Positions 25,591-35,738 of a DNA stretch of 64,000 bases are shown here, piece after piece; the stretch's first letter is position 1; the number at the start of each line of letters is the position of its first letter. The DNA comes from Vibrio sp. 10N.286.49.B1. GTDB lineage: Bacteria; Pseudomonadota; Gammaproteobacteria; Enterobacterales; Vibrionaceae. A program made the position numbers and the translations under genes. Below the pieces are notes generated by a model, which was not told where the DNA came from, did not search any database, and saw only the letters and a program-made list of their open reading frames with translations. The stretch spans positions 1-64,000 of the forward strand of contig NZ_MCUW01000010.1 of assembly GCF_002873335.1 (NCBI RefSeq), given 5' to 3'.

Positions 25591-28386
25591 TTATAATGAA
25601 TGAAGGGTATCCGACCCTGATAGCTCTCTAATGTTTTTTATTTTCTCAAGGAGCACGGACTTATTAAATGGCTTAGAGACATAGTCGTCCATGCCACTTT
25701 CGCTGCAACGTCGAATGTCTTCGTCAAGGACGCTTGCAGTTAGTGCAATGATAGGGGTCCGGCCTTGGTTGTACTGCTGTTCGTAAGCCCTAAACTCTTT
25801 TGAAGCGGTAAAACCGTCCTTAACGGGCATCATGCAGTCCATAAGAACAGTGTGATAACGGTTTTTTGAATCACAAAGATAATCAAGTGCTTCTTGCCCA
25901 TTATTGGCGATATCAACGTGATATCCGGATTTTTTGAGCAGCAGCGACGCTACCTTCTGATTCACTGCATTATCTTCTACTAATAGTATGGAGAGTGCAC
26001 CGCTATCATCGGTGAGCTCGCATGATTGGCTTTCATCCGTTGACATCGTTTTGTCGCGGTTGTGATGTGCGGGTTTTTGGTCAGCTGGCGGCAAAGCATC
26101 GTGCAGCGCAGTCTTATTTTTTAAACTAACATGCTGCATCGCGGCATTCATTAATGTATCAATTAAGCGAGCACCAAGTAATGGGAAAGTGACAAGGCCA
26201 GACAATACGGCTTCATAGTCGCCAACTGGAATGGATTGTCGTTGAACTAATATCAGTGGGCACTGGGGATGTGTTTTTGCAATGTTTGCTAGTTCGTTTG
26301 AACCATCGATTGAGGCGGATACACAATACAGAATCGTCGTTTCGCCTATGGCATGTTGCATCATGTTTTCTGTAGAGGCAAATCGATGGGACAGTGATAA
26401 GGAATAATGCCCCATCTCATCAGTGAGCTGATCAGCAATCGCCTGTCCATTATCAATAATGCAAAAGCGACGTGTCATCAATGAGCTAAGTATAGGGGGA
26501 TTTGATTTTGCGATAGTGGCTTTTATCTCAAAATGAAAAATGCTGCCGGCCCCTTTTTCTGACTCAATAGCGATTTTTCCGCCCATCAATTCAACAAGCT
26601 GAGACGAAATTGCTAATCCTAAGCCGGTACCACCGAACTGTCGCGTCACTGAGCTGTCTTCTTGTGTGAATGGCTTAAAGATGGCGTCTTGTTTATCTTT
26701 ATCAATACCGATCCCGGTATCTTGTATAGTAAATAGAATCTGGCATTGTTCCTCGTCAATTTGCTCAATACTGACCTTAACTTTAACAAATCCGGTTTGA
26801 GTAAACTTGACCGCATTGGACATGAGATTCATTAAAATTTGACGTAACCGATGATCGTCAATAAGCAACAAATGTGGAAAGTTGGATGAAAATTCAACAT
26901 GGAGATCCAATGATTTTTCTTGTGCTTTAGAAAGTACGATTGCGACGGTATCGTAAACGATCTCTCTTAGGTTAGAACTGTGTAAAGAGATCAACAAGTT
27001 GCCAGATTCGATCTTAGAAATATCCAAGATATCATTGATCAAAATAAGTAAGGTTTGAGAAGACGTCTCGATGGTGTTTAAGTAGTCACGTTGAATGGGG
27101 TTTAGTGTGGAATCTGACAAGATACCAGACATACCGATTATGCCATTCAAAGGCGTTCTAATTTCGTGTGACATATTGGCGAGAAAGGAGCTTTTGGCCA
27201 CATTGGCCCGTTCTGCTTCGTTTTTAGCTGCGATCATTCGTTGTTCATTCTCACGTCGCTCAGCAATAAGCTTATTCATTTTCTCACCAAAGTGACTAAA
27301 CTCATCGTGGCCTTCTGTCGACGCCTTAATATCTGGTGTATCGTGTTTCTCTATATTCTCAAATGTCTCTAACGTGTTGTTCAAAAAGAATATAATTCTT
27401 CTTGTGATATTAATACTTAGTATAAAAAGCACGGCCATGATCAGCACTGCGACAAGAATGGTTGTCCACATCCGTTGCTCGAGTTGTAGGATGCTTTGCT
27501 CCATGTCGTTGGACAACTGTGCATTAATTTCTGTGGTGGCTTGCTGAATAAGTGTGAGTCGTTTATCCAGTGCCGCTACACCGGAAGTGATCTCTTGTAC
27601 GGTTAGCGCTTCTCTGGATTCATCAAGGACTCGATCTCGAAATAGAATACTATCGACAAATGATTCGTCCGAGAAGGTTCTTAGAAGCAAGCTGACTTGC
27701 GAGGCATCGGCGTTGATATTGAGAAAGCGGTCAATGAGGTATTGCTGGCGCTCAAACAAGGAGGTCAGCTGCACCGATGCTGAATGTTCTTCGTCATGAT
27801 GGCCGTCGTGACCTAAGTAGATGTTAGTATGGATGATCCAGTTTTCTTCTGTCGCCCACAGTCGAATCCATTCCAATGTGAATAACGCATTGAGGTGGGA
27901 TTCGAGGATGATAGACCCAGTATCTACCTTGACGCTTTCTAATTGGGATAAAAGCTGTTGAATCAGATCTACCGTCCAAACATTCCAATCTTCCACCTCC
28001 TCGATGGTCGACATCGCGCCAAGTTCACCTTGCGCTTCACGTAACTCGTTTAATGCGGTTTCAACCGTGGAGGTATCATCAAGATAGTAAGCCGTTGATA
28101 AAACGCCCTGTAGCTTGTCTAAACATTCATTTAGCTTGCCATAGATGATGGTTTTGTTGTCTTCAAAGGTATGTTGTAGTTTTTCTAGCCGTGAGCTGTG
28201 AACAATCGCGCTGTAGTTTGAGATGTAACTTAATGCCTTCACTTCCGCGGATAAAATCGACATTTGTTGCAAATCACGTTTCGCTCTAAGTGCTTCCCAT
28301 GATGACAATACTAAAATGACGATCAGCGGTAAAATCGCTAGGATAATTATTCTACTTTTGATCGACGTCTTATTTAATAAAGCCAT
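25591..28386 (-). CDS. Hybrid sensor histidine kinase
   Basis: This 931-residue inner-membrane sensor has TM1 at about 13-29, a helical periplasmic domain at about 32-305 (NIT-like helical architecture is possible) and TM2 at about 308-326. A HAMP-like linker and coiled coil follow. The HisKA domain has phospho-acceptor His407 in [16 protein letters not shown]. The HATPase has N and G boxes ([27 protein letters not shown]). A degenerate receiver-like region at about 655-775 lacks a clear phosphorylation motif. The C-terminal receiver has [11 protein letters not shown] and Asp850 in [12 protein letters not shown]. There is no HPt domain, so an external HPt protein is expected. It is divergent from the duplicated PstS-like/porin genes, 91 bp away. 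Confidence 0.92.
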   Translation of the reverse strand: MALLNKTSIKSRIIILAILPLIVILVLSSWEALRAKRDLQQMSILSAEVKALSYISNYSAIVHSSRLEKLQHTFEDNKTIIYGKLNECLDKLQGVLSTAYYLDDTSTVETALNELREAQGELGAMSTIEEVEDWNVWTVDLIQQLLSQLESVKVDTGSIILESHLNALFTLEWIRLWATEENWIIHTNIYLGHDGHHDEEHSASVQLTSLFERQQYLIDRFLNINADASQVSLLLRTFSDESFVDSILFRDRVLDESREALTVQEITSGVAALDKRLTLIQQATTEINAQLSNDMEQSILQLEQRMWTTILVAVLIMAVLFILSINITRRIIFFLNNTLETFENIEKHDTPDIKASTEGHDEFSHFGEKMNKLIAERRENEQRMIAAKNEAERANVAKSSFLANMSHEIRTPLNGIIGMSGILSDSTLNPIQRDYLNTIETSSQTLLILINDILDISKIESGNLLISLHSSNLREIVYDTVAIVLSKAQEKSLDLHVEFSSNFPHLLLIDDHRLRQILMNLMSNAVKFTQTGFVKVKVSIEQIDEEQCQILFTIQDTGIGIDKDKQDAIFKPFTQEDSSVTRQFGGTGLGLAISSQLVELMGGKIAIESEKGAGSIFHFEIKATIAKSNPPILSSLMTRRFCIIDNGQAIADQLTDEMGHYSLSLSHRFASTENMMQHAIGETTILYCVSASIDGSNELANIAKTHPQCPLILVQRQSIPVGDYEAVLSGLVTFPLLGARLIDTLMNAAMQHVSLKNKTALHDALPPADQKPAHHNRDKTMSTDESQSCELTDDSGALSILLVEDNAVNQKVASLLLKKSGYHVDIANNGQEALDYLCDSKNRYHTVLMDCMMPVKDGFTASKEFRAYEQQYNQGRTPIIALTASVLDEDIRRCSESGMDDYVSKPFNKSVLLEKIKNIRELSGSDTLHSL

Positions 28387-28477
28387 ATCACTAATCCTTG
28401 ATAATATTCTTGAACATCAAAGGCTCTGAACTAATCTATGAGTAGTCTAGGATAGGAATCCGTAAGAGTGTAATGAA

Positions 28478-28966
28478 ATGGAACAAATCAATAATTTATC
28501 AGGGAAAAGTTACCGGAGATTCACCAGTTTTTTTATGTGTGTAGGCCTAGGGCTGCTGATTTTTCTAACCTCTGACAGCCGTGCATTTGCTGCTAATGAG
28601 TATGCGGTTTTTACACTCAATAGTGAATTTAGTGAATTAACGCGCAGCAAAGCGAGGATGCTGTATCGAGGGAAAGCTAAGTCATTACAAGGTAAGCGGA
28701 TTGAGATTTCGGATTGGCCAGAAAGCTCCTCAGAGCGTTCTGAATTTTATGAGTATTTATTAGGGAAAGATGTTGCTCAAATGAATGCATATTGGGCAAG
28801 TTTGTCTTTTTCTGGCAAAGCAAGACCGCCTAAAGAAATTGGCTCCGCCTCGGTAACTGCACTTATCCATTGGCTGCAAGAAAAACCCAATAGAATAGGT
28901 TATGCGCCCGTAGATAGGTTGCCGACCGATGCGACAATCCTTTATGTCGTTGGGGGAGGGAATTAA
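28478..28966 (+). CDS. Small PstS-like periplasmic protein, copy 1
   Basis: This 162-residue protein has a signal peptide (hydrophobic FFMCVGLGLLIFLTS, cleavage near AFA). The mature domain of about 124 residues resembles one lobe of phosphate-type periplasmic binding proteins (SELTRSKARMLYRGKAKSLQ, EFYEYLLGKDVAQMNAYW, KPNRIGYAP). It is far shorter than a complete binding protein (about 300) and no ABC permease is nearby. It probably acts as a sensor accessory or in redox or ligand binding rather than transport; this is inference. It is followed after 2 bp by an outer-membrane barrel and repeated at 30137. Confidence 0.8.
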   Translation: MEQINNLSGKSYRRFTSFFMCVGLGLLIFLTSDSRAFAANEYAVFTLNSEFSELTRSKARMLYRGKAKSLQGKRIEISDWPESSSERSEFYEYLLGKDVAQMNAYWASLSFSGKARPPKEIGSASVTALIHWLQEKPNRIGYAPVDRLPTDATILYVVGGGN

Positions 28967-28968
28967 AG

Positions 28969-30045
28969 ATGATGAAATATATTATTACTCCCATTCTCAC
29001 TGTCGCGAGTTTGCCAGTATATTCTGCCATTGATATTACCGATAATTTTTCGATTAGTGGTTTTGGTTCCACTTCCTGGGCTCGATCTGATAATGAAACA
29101 CCATTATTAATTAATCGCAGTATATCAGACGAAAATTGCTTTGATTGTGATACTACATTTGGTGTTCAACTTGATTATTACCGTTCAGATTTCAAGGCAT
29201 CGGTGCAAGTAGTCAAGCGGCCGCAAGACGATTGGAGTGGTCCATCCTTAGAGTGGGCATATGTCGGCTACGCCTTTGATGACATTGAAGTAAGGGCGGG
29301 TCGTCAACGGCTACCCTTGTTCTTAGCATCTGAGTACTTTTATGTCGGTCAAGCTTACACTACAGCACGTCCACCGGCAGAGGTTTATAGCAGCTTGCTG
29401 GGTATCACGGCGTATAACGGTGCGAGTGTGAGTTGGAACAAGACGTTAAATGATGAAATGCAGTTGGTACTAACACCATTTGTCGGTTTTAACGATAACA
29501 CAAGTATTCGCTTTAACTCTTCTGTTGAGCTTGAATTTGACACCAAAAATTTGTGGGGGCTTAATGCGCAGCTTGTGGGTGATTATTATCGCTGGAACGC
29601 TGCGGTACTTAATGGCACCTACGATGTAACCAGCAGGGTAACGATAACCAGTCCGTTTGTGCCTCAACCTTTCGTCGTTGCGGATACCAACGAAGAGACC
29701 GTGAATCAATACACGCTCGGGGCTGAATACGAATTTGGTGATCTAAAGGCAACCTTTGAGTTTCAGAAGACCGAAAGCGTTCGGACGGATTGGTATACCA
29801 TGTTTGCTTATCGCATGGCGCCCTTCACACCATATGTTGCCTACGGACAATTGTACCAAGACAGTGAACGTTCGAATGCAAGCTCAACACTAGGTGTGAG
29901 ATATGACGTGCTCAATAATGTTTCCATTAACGCCGAATACCAGTATTTCCAAATACTGAATGAAGGTTCTGGGTTATTTATTGAAGATCCCGAGCAAGAC
30001 GATAGCGCAAACTTATTTACCGTTATGGTGAGTTTTGTGTTCTGA
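28969..30045 (+). CDS. Outer-membrane beta-barrel (porin-like), copy 1
   Basis: This 358-residue protein has a signal peptide ending near YSA. Amphipathic beta-strands run throughout, and the C-terminus ANLFTVMVSFVF has the terminal Phe needed for BAM insertion. The N-terminal mature sequence ITDNFSISGFGSTSW and the motif YYVGQAYTTARPP (here FYVGQ) are shared with the second copy. Two Cys in DENCFDCDTTFG may form a disulfide. The family resembles porin-type proteins of unknown substrate found next to PstS-like partners. It is translationally linked to the upstream gene. Confidence 0.82.
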   Translation: MMKYIITPILTVASLPVYSAIDITDNFSISGFGSTSWARSDNETPLLINRSISDENCFDCDTTFGVQLDYYRSDFKASVQVVKRPQDDWSGPSLEWAYVGYAFDDIEVRAGRQRLPLFLASEYFYVGQAYTTARPPAEVYSSLLGITAYNGASVSWNKTLNDEMQLVLTPFVGFNDNTSIRFNSSVELEFDTKNLWGLNAQLVGDYYRWNAAVLNGTYDVTSRVTITSPFVPQPFVVADTNEETVNQYTLGAEYEFGDLKATFEFQKTESVRTDWYTMFAYRMAPFTPYVAYGQLYQDSERSNASSTLGVRYDVLNNVSINAEYQYFQILNEGSGLFIEDPEQDDSANLFTVMVSFVF

Positions 30046-30136
30046 CGATGGACGGTTTAAGTGGTTAATTTGCAATTGGTTTAATCACGCTCAGTGTAAG
30101 TGGTGTAAGAGATGGAGCTCACATGAGAATAACGAT

Positions 30137-30628
30137 ATGAAGCAATCTTTCAATGCCGGTGTGTATTTTAAATATCGGGCCTATGGGTTCAGTTTGTTAT
30201 TTTGGCTAGTGGTTATTTCGGCTTTGTTGTCATTTAGTCAACGGGTCTTCGCGGCTAGCGATTATGCGGTATTTACCTTAAAACCCAGCTTTACTGAGTT
30301 GACGCGAAGTAAGGTGCGAATGTTGTACCGGGGGAAAACCAAATCGCTGCAAGGAAAGCGAGTTGAGTTGTCAGACTGGCCAGAGAGCTCCTTGGAGCGT
30401 TCTGAGTTCTATCAGTATTTACTAGGAAAGGATGTCGCGCAAATGAATGCCTACTGGGCAAGTTTGTCATTTTCAGGAAAAGCCAGACCACCGAAAGAAA
30501 TTGGAGACGCTTCCGTCGATGCTCTTATTCATTGGTTACAAGAAAAGCCGAATAGAATTGGGTATGCCCCCCTTGATGCTTTGCCTCAAGAAGCCAAAAT
30601 TCTATACGTTGTTAGTAAGGAGAAATAA
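30137..30628 (+). CDS. Small PstS-like periplasmic protein, copy 2
   Basis: The protein has 163 residues from ATG 30137. The open frame extends upstream into the preceding porin gene from a TTG, but the length of copy 1 favours this start. A signal peptide (LLFWLVVISALLSFSQ, cleavage near VFA) precedes the same single-lobe domain. The stretch LGKDVAQMNAYWASLSFSGK is identical to copy 1, showing recent duplication or strong constraint. It precedes the second barrel gene by 2 bp, the same spacing as in copy 1. Confidence 0.8.
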   Translation: MKQSFNAGVYFKYRAYGFSLLFWLVVISALLSFSQRVFAASDYAVFTLKPSFTELTRSKVRMLYRGKTKSLQGKRVELSDWPESSLERSEFYQYLLGKDVAQMNAYWASLSFSGKARPPKEIGDASVDALIHWLQEKPNRIGYAPLDALPQEAKILYVVSKEK

Positions 30629-30630
30629 CC

Positions 30631-31713
30631 ATGAATAATAAACTTCTTGTATTGACACTATCCGCGATGAGTGTCCCATCATTTGCAGCCATCGATATTA
30701 CGGATAATTTTTCGATCAGTGGTTTTGGTTCTACTTCTTGGACTAAATCTGATAATGAAACGCCTTTAATGGTGAATCGAAATATCACTGATGAAAACTG
30801 CTTTGACTGCGATACGACGTTTGGTATTCAACTTGACTATTATAGAGAGGCATTTAAAGCCTCGGTGCAGGTAGTCAAGCGCCCACAGGATAATTGGAGT
30901 GAGCCTCAGTTAGAATGGGCTTACTTAGGTTACTCCATAGGTGATTTTGAGATTCGAGGCGGACGTTTGCGTTTACCTGTTTTTCTTGCTTCTGAATATT
31001 ATTATGTGGGGCAGGCCTACACAACCGCGAGACCCCCTGAAGAGGTCTATAACAGTATCTTAGGAGTGACGGCTTTTAATGGTGCGAGTGTGACGTGGAA
31101 TTATAATGTTTCGGACGAAACTCAGCTCTCATTGACACCGTTTGTGGGCTTTAAAGACAACAATGAAGTCGACTTTAACGACACGACGACATTGGAATTT
31201 GAAACTAAGAACATGTGGGGTGCAAATGTCCAACTGACAGGCGAAAACTATCGGTTGAATTTTGCTTATTTAGATTCAAACTTTGACCAAACGGCAAAAA
31301 TTAGAAACGTGGTTGTCCCAGGCGTCGGAACGATTCCGTACGTTGAATCAAAATCGCCCGACCAAAACATTAAGCTTTATTCTCTTGGAGGAGAATATGA
31401 CTTAGGAAACCTCAAATTAACCGCTGAAGGTCAGAAAAATGACTTATCGATGGCATGGTACGGTAGCGCGGCTTACAAAATATCTGACTTTACGCCGTAC
31501 GTAGTCTACGGGCAGGATTTTGATGGGGATAATGATAAGACGGGTGCTAGCACAACGTTGGGTCTGCGCTATGACCTGCTTTATAACGTTTCACTAAACG
31601 CCGAGTGGCAATATTTCAATACCTACAATGGAGGAAATGGTGCGTTTGTGGATAACCCTAGCCCAGACACTGATGCCAATTTGTATACGGTTATGCTGAA
31701 TTTTGTTTTCTAA
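30631..31713 (+). CDS. Outer-membrane beta-barrel (porin-like), copy 2
   Basis: This 360-residue paralogue of the gene at 28969 has a signal peptide ending SFA. It has the same mature start ITDNFSISGFGSTSW, the DENCFDCDTTFG disulfide candidate, YYVGQAYTTARPP and a terminal Phe (LYTVMLNFVF). Divergence is concentrated in the mid-barrel, around residues 180-260, probably surface loops. So the two porins may differ in permeability or in exposure to phage. A bidirectional terminator follows. Confidence 0.82.
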   Translation: MNNKLLVLTLSAMSVPSFAAIDITDNFSISGFGSTSWTKSDNETPLMVNRNITDENCFDCDTTFGIQLDYYREAFKASVQVVKRPQDNWSEPQLEWAYLGYSIGDFEIRGGRLRLPVFLASEYYYVGQAYTTARPPEEVYNSILGVTAFNGASVTWNYNVSDETQLSLTPFVGFKDNNEVDFNDTTTLEFETKNMWGANVQLTGENYRLNFAYLDSNFDQTAKIRNVVVPGVGTIPYVESKSPDQNIKLYSLGGEYDLGNLKLTAEGQKNDLSMAWYGSAAYKISDFTPYVVYGQDFDGDNDKTGASTTLGLRYDLLYNVSLNAEWQYFNTYNGGNGAFVDNPSPDTDANLYTVMLNFVF

Positions 31714-31744
31714 GACGCTACATGTGTTAGCTAGAATTTGATGT

Positions 31745-31774
31745 AAAAAAGCCCCGACACTGTCGGGGCTTTCG
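31745..31774. terminator. Terminator between porin copy 2 and popT
   Basis: AAAAAAGCCCCGA / TCGGGGCTTT is a GC-rich stem with an A-run on the left and a T-run on the right. It probably serves both convergent genes. Confidence 0.88.
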
Positions 31775-31795
31775 TAATTCTAGCGCTACGTAAGG

Positions 31796-32716
31796 TTACT
31801 TCTTACCACGCTCGCCAACTTTTTCTAGTCCCAATACCAAGCCAATGCCTATCAGCATCATTACGACAGCAATCGCCAGCTGAGAAGGGTGACCCGTCAC
31901 TAACTCAAAGTTGAAGGGTGATAGGTTTTCTTGAATAAGTGGAACCTGCTCGCCTGAAGAGTTCGTTCTCCAAGAAATGGTTTCTTTCCAAGGCCAAAGT
32001 TTCGGTAGTGTGCCTAGCATTAAACCCGTTAAGAAAACCAATGCGAAGTCGCGGAAACGTTTTAGTAGCCAAGAGAGCACGTGTGAGAAGCTCAAAAGCC
32101 CAATCAGACAACCGAAAGCAAACAACGCCATAATATCAAGTTGTAGCCCCTTTACTGCACCAAGTACTGGGCCGTACATACCTAGAATCAGAAGAATAAA
32201 GCTGCCAGAGATACCAGGAAGAATCATCGCACAGATTGCAATCATGCCTGCAAGGAAAATATTTAAGTGTGTTGGATCCATCTGTAATGGCTGTAAAACC
32301 GTAATGGTATAAGCAAAAACAACACCAAGCACAAGACACAAGAAACGGGATAACGTTCTTTGTTCGACTTGTTTTAGCATGTGATAAACCGACACTAAAA
32401 TTAGACCGAAGAAGAACGACCACACTGGAACAGGGTGCGTTTCTAGTGCCCAAGAAATGAATTTCGCTAGCGTTAGGATTGACGTCAAAATACCGCCAAA
32501 CAAAGCAATTAAAAAGAACCCATTGATATGATTAAACGCGGCTTTAAAGCCGTCACGTCGCCAGATGCCAAATAGGCTTGGATTCACCCGTCGAATGCTT
32601 TCTAACAGCATGTCATAAATACCAGTAATAAAGGCAACGGTGCCGCCTGAAACGCCAGGGACCACGTCAGCCGCGCCCATTGCCATTCCTTTTAGAAAGG
32701 TCGTCAAATAGTTCAT
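31796..32716 (-). CDS. popT: DUF368 undecaprenyl-phosphate translocase PopT
   Basis: The protein has about 306 residues from ATG 32716; an upstream in-frame extension to 32776 is longer than the family norm. It is a polytopic membrane protein with the DUF368 signature FLKGMAMGAADVVPGVSGGT near the N-terminus and the repeat-like ICAMILPGISGSFILLILG in the second half. The two inverted re-entrant PG(V/I)SG loops are typical. The family recycles undecaprenyl phosphate across the inner membrane for peptidoglycan and other cell-wall polymers. A V. cholerae chromosome 2 member is needed under alkaline conditions. It is monocistronic. Confidence 0.93.
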   Translation of the reverse strand: MNYLTTFLKGMAMGAADVVPGVSGGTVAFITGIYDMLLESIRRVNPSLFGIWRRDGFKAAFNHINGFFLIALFGGILTSILTLAKFISWALETHPVPVWSFFFGLILVSVYHMLKQVEQRTLSRFLCLVLGVVFAYTITVLQPLQMDPTHLNIFLAGMIAICAMILPGISGSFILLILGMYGPVLGAVKGLQLDIMALFAFGCLIGLLSFSHVLSWLLKRFRDFALVFLTGLMLGTLPKLWPWKETISWRTNSSGEQVPLIQENLSPFNFELVTGHPSQLAIAVVMMLIGIGLVLGLEKVGERGKK

Positions 32717-32899
32717 ATTATCTTTTAGGTTGGAAAAGTTGTCGCAAAGTATATATGGATGCGTGTTTGTATGCACCTAGAGAGTGATCGAAATTTAATA
32801 TCATTAGGTACGTCAAACAATTGTGAATCTTCCGGCTAGATAGGTCGTGGTAAATCTGTCTTTATGGCAGTAAAAACGCTTTTATATCAGCTTGTTAAT

Positions 32900-32913
32900 C
32901 TTGTCTAGACAAG
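32900..32913. promoter_or_regulatory. Candidate PhnF operator before phnC
   Basis: CTTGTCTAGACAAG is a perfect 14-bp palindrome 102 bp before phnC. A near copy (TGTCTAGATAAG) stands just before phnF. GntR/UTRA regulators bind such palindromes. The assignment is inferred from location and recurrence. Confidence 0.6.
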
Positions 32914-32941
32914 TGGCGCTTGGTCCTGGTTTGTGACGGTT

Positions 32942-32959
32942 TTGACATATTGCCGACAC
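32942..32959 (+). promoter_or_regulatory. Candidate Pho box before phnC
   Basis: TTGACAT-ATTG-CCGACAC has the 7-4-7 layout of a Pho box and matches CTGTCAT/CTGTCAC at 10 of 14 positions. It also supplies a -35-like TTGACA. Confidence 0.4.
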
Positions 32960-33014
32960 GCAATGTTCATATTAGGTCGTCAAAGTGTTCCTAAACCGAA
33001 TAGGGACGATTGAG

Positions 33015-33827
33015 ATGAACAACATCATTGAAGTGAAGCAGGTGAATAAGACCTTTGGCGACAATAAAGCGCTAAAAGATATTAACTTAACCATCACCAA
33101 CCCAAACATGACCGCATTATTAGGGCCATCTGGCTCTGGGAAGTCGACACTGCTTCGACATCTAAGTGGGCTCATTATTGGCGACAATAACGCTCAATCA
33201 AAGATTCAGGTGCAAGGGCGGACTGTTCAGTCACAAGGCAAGGCCGACAAATCCGTTCGCGCATGTCGTGCGAAAGCGGGTTACATCTTCCAACAATTTA
33301 ACCTCGTGAATCGTCTATCTGTCATGACCAATGTATTGATTGGTGCCATGAGTGCGACACCGAAGTGGCGCACATTAACGGGAATGTTTACTCAAGAGCA
33401 AAAACAACAAGCCTTAGATGCGTTAGACCGTGTTGGTATGGCGTCATTTGCGTCGCAGCGTGTTAGCCATTTATCTGGTGGTCAGCAGCAGCGTGTGGCT
33501 ATTGCCCGAGCGTTGATGCAACGAGCGGAGATTATTTTTGCGGATGAACCGATAGCATCACTGGATCCGGAGTCGTCCCGTATCGTCATGGAGTTGCTAC
33601 AAGATATCAATCAAAAGGAAGGTATTCCAATCATTGTGACGCTCCATCAAGTGGATCATGCGCTCAAGTATTGCTCGGAAATTGTCGCGCTGAAGGACGG
33701 CGAGGTCTTCTATCAAGGAGCAAGCTCAAGCCTCAGCTCATCACAAATAGAGGGGCTTTATCGTGCAAGATCAACGACGGAAGAACCATCGCCGTGTCCC
33801 TCAAGCCTACTGGCTCCTTCGTTTTAA
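33015..33827 (+). CDS. phnC: Phosphonate ABC transporter ATPase PhnC (C-P lyase locus)
   Basis: This 270-residue ABC ATPase energises phosphonate import with PhnD and PhnE. Walker A is [16 protein letters not shown] near 35-50, the signature is [15 protein letters not shown] and Walker B is IIFADEPIASLDP. The insertion TPKWRTLTGMFTQEQKQQAL is typical of PhnC-type ATPases. ATG 33015 was chosen over an upstream GTG at 32985 because the protein then begins MNNIIEVKQVNKTF, as in homologues. It is the first gene of a 14-gene operon preceded by PhnF-type and Pho-type candidate sites. Confidence 0.94.
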   Translation: MNNIIEVKQVNKTFGDNKALKDINLTITNPNMTALLGPSGSGKSTLLRHLSGLIIGDNNAQSKIQVQGRTVQSQGKADKSVRACRAKAGYIFQQFNLVNRLSVMTNVLIGAMSATPKWRTLTGMFTQEQKQQALDALDRVGMASFASQRVSHLSGGQQQRVAIARALMQRAEIIFADEPIASLDPESSRIVMELLQDINQKEGIPIIVTLHQVDHALKYCSEIVALKDGEVFYQGASSSLSSSQIEGLYRARSTTEEPSPCPSSLLAPSF

Positions 33828-33860
33828 TTTTTGTCATTTATTATCATTGGGAAAATGAAC

Positions 33861-34874
33861 ATGTTTCGTTCGATGCAATCAGGATTTAAAAAATCACTTA
33901 CGTTGTCAGCCTTTGCCTTGGCTATGGCGTCTTCGGCCACGGCGGCCTTTGCGCAGGATATGCCCAAACAGATTAACTTTGGCATCATCGCCACCGACGC
34001 TCAGCAAAACCTAAGCCAGCGTTGGGAGCCTTTGCTGCAAGATCTCAGCGAAGAGCTTGGCGTACCAGTGAAAGCCTATTTTGCGCCAGACTACGCGGGC
34101 ATTATTCAAGGGCAACGATTCGGAAAAGTGGATTTTGCTTACTACGGCAATAAGTCTGCGATTGAAGCTGTTGATCGTGCGGATGCGGAAATATTTGCTC
34201 GCTATATCGATTTAGAAGGCCAAGAAGGCTATTACAGCTTACTGGTCACGAACAAAGACAATAGTGACATTAATACCCTTGAAGATGTGATTGAGCAGCG
34301 CTCGGAGCTGAATCTAGGTAATGGTGACCCTAACTCTACCTCCGGCTTTTTAGTGCCTAACTATTATGCTTTTGCACAGAACAACGTGTCGTCGAATGAC
34401 TTTAAACGTTCGGTTGCCGCAAGTCATGGCGCAAACTTAATGGCGGTGGCTAACAAGCGAGTGGATGTTGCCACGAACAACAGCATGAACTTGCTTCGTT
34501 TACAGCAAAACAGCCCAGACAGCTATGCCAAGATCAAAGTGGTATGGCAATCAGTGCTCATTCCATCCGACGTCGTGACCTACCGTAAAGCCTTACCGGA
34601 AGAGATGAAAGCGAAAGCTAAAGCGTTCTTTATCAACTATGGCAAAGATGGCAATAAAGAAGAGATCAATAACTTACATAAGCTGTCATGGTCTGGTTTT
34701 GCGGAAACGGACAACAATCAATTGCTGCCAATCCGTCAACTTGAGGCCTATAAAGAGCTAGTAGAGGCAAAGAACAATACTCGCCTAGATACGGAAGAAA
34801 AAAATAAACGAGTGAAGAAGCTGACCGCAGAGATAGAGACGTTGCAGCAGCAAATGGATGCCCTTAAAGGCTAA
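33861..34874 (+). CDS. phnD: Phosphonate-binding periplasmic protein PhnD
   Basis: The protein has about 337 residues and a Sec signal peptide ([20 protein letters not shown]). The mature domain is a type II binding protein with [13 protein letters not shown] at its start and the PhnD signature [18 protein letters not shown] charged helical tail ends the protein ([18 protein letters not shown]). ATG 33861 has GGGA 8 bp upstream; ATG 33855 is an in-frame alternative. It captures alkyl- or aminoalkyl-phosphonates in the periplasm. The gene follows phnC after 33 bp. Confidence 0.94.
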   Translation: MFRSMQSGFKKSLTLSAFALAMASSATAAFAQDMPKQINFGIIATDAQQNLSQRWEPLLQDLSEELGVPVKAYFAPDYAGIIQGQRFGKVDFAYYGNKSAIEAVDRADAEIFARYIDLEGQEGYYSLLVTNKDNSDINTLEDVIEQRSELNLGNGDPNSTSGFLVPNYYAFAQNNVSSNDFKRSVAASHGANLMAVANKRVDVATNNSMNLLRLQQNSPDSYAKIKVVWQSVLIPSDVVTYRKALPEEMKAKAKAFFINYGKDGNKEEINNLHKLSWSGFAETDNNQLLPIRQLEAYKELVEAKNNTRLDTEEKNKRVKKLTAEIETLQQQMDALKG

Positions 34875-34923
34875 CGGACAGCACCGCGCTGTCCTTGGGC
34901 AGCGCTCTTTCAGAGCAAATAAA

Positions 34924-35712
34924 ATGAACACAATGACTACCAGTTATAACCCAGAAAATAAACTATCAATCAAGAACAGCATCATTGGCGTTGTGATGTT
35001 GCTTGTTCTGGTATGGGCATGGAACGGCGCTGAAATGGCCCCGGCGCTTTTTTTTGAACACCCAGAAAACATGGTTCAACTTCTTAATGACTTTTTTCCT
35101 GCTGATTTTAGTGAAAGTCACCTCTATCTCAATGAAATGATTGTCACGATTCAAGTGGGCATTTGGGGAACGGTACTGTCGGTGCTGTTGGCCATTCCAT
35201 TCGGCATCCTGAGCGCTGAAAACTTAATGCCGAGTTGGGTCAGCTTTCCCATTCGTCGCCTGATGGACTGCCTACGTGCAATTAACGAAATGGTATTTGC
35301 CATGTTGTTTGTCGTCGTTGTGGGGTTGGGTCCTTTTGCTGGTGTGATGGCGTTATTTATCCATACGACGGGTGTCCTTGCCAAGCTTTTTGCTGAGGCG
35401 ATTGAGGCAATAGAGCCCGGCCCGATGGAAGGTGTGAAAGCGACGGGTGCCAACCAATTTGAAGTGATTCTCTATGGCGTCATTCCCCAAGTATTGCCAC
35501 TTTGGATCTCTTACTCCTTGTACCGTTTGGAGTCCAATATTCGTTCTGCCACTGTGGTTGGGATGGTCGGTGCGGGGGGGATTGGAGTCTTGCTTTGGCA
35601 ATCTATCTCAGGGTTTCAGCTGCAACAGACGGCCGCCATTATGTCTATTGTGATTGTCACGGTCAGCATCATCGATTTTGTTTCTCAGATTATTCGTAAA
35701 AAATTCATCTAG
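34924..35712 (+). CDS. phnE: Phosphonate ABC transporter permease PhnE
   Basis: This 262-residue inner-membrane permease has about six helices. It includes the EAA-type cytoplasmic loop [20 protein letters not shown] followed by the conserved [12 protein letters not shown] 34924 gives a normal start ([13 protein letters not shown]); the open frame upstream overlaps phnD. Only one permease gene exists here, presumably a homodimer, whereas the second phn transporter of the window has two. Confidence 0.93.
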   Translation: MNTMTTSYNPENKLSIKNSIIGVVMLLVLVWAWNGAEMAPALFFEHPENMVQLLNDFFPADFSESHLYLNEMIVTIQVGIWGTVLSVLLAIPFGILSAENLMPSWVSFPIRRLMDCLRAINEMVFAMLFVVVVGLGPFAGVMALFIHTTGVLAKLFAEAIEAIEPGPMEGVKATGANQFEVILYGVIPQVLPLWISYSLYRLESNIRSATVVGMVGAGGIGVLLWQSISGFQLQQTAAIMSIVIVTVSIIDFVSQIIRKKFI

Positions 35713-35738
35713 ACCGCTCGTCAGTCTATTTACCTAAA

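Noticed and set aside
26200..26510. Receiver domain in the middle of the hybrid kinase
   Set aside because: The region is receiver-sized but no acidic pocket or phospho-Asp motif is visible; described only as degenerate.
30124..30141. Five-codon leader ORF (ATGAGAATAACGATATGA) before the second PstS-like gene
   Set aside because: It overlaps the chosen start codon, but five codons with no attenuator structure give no evidence of function.
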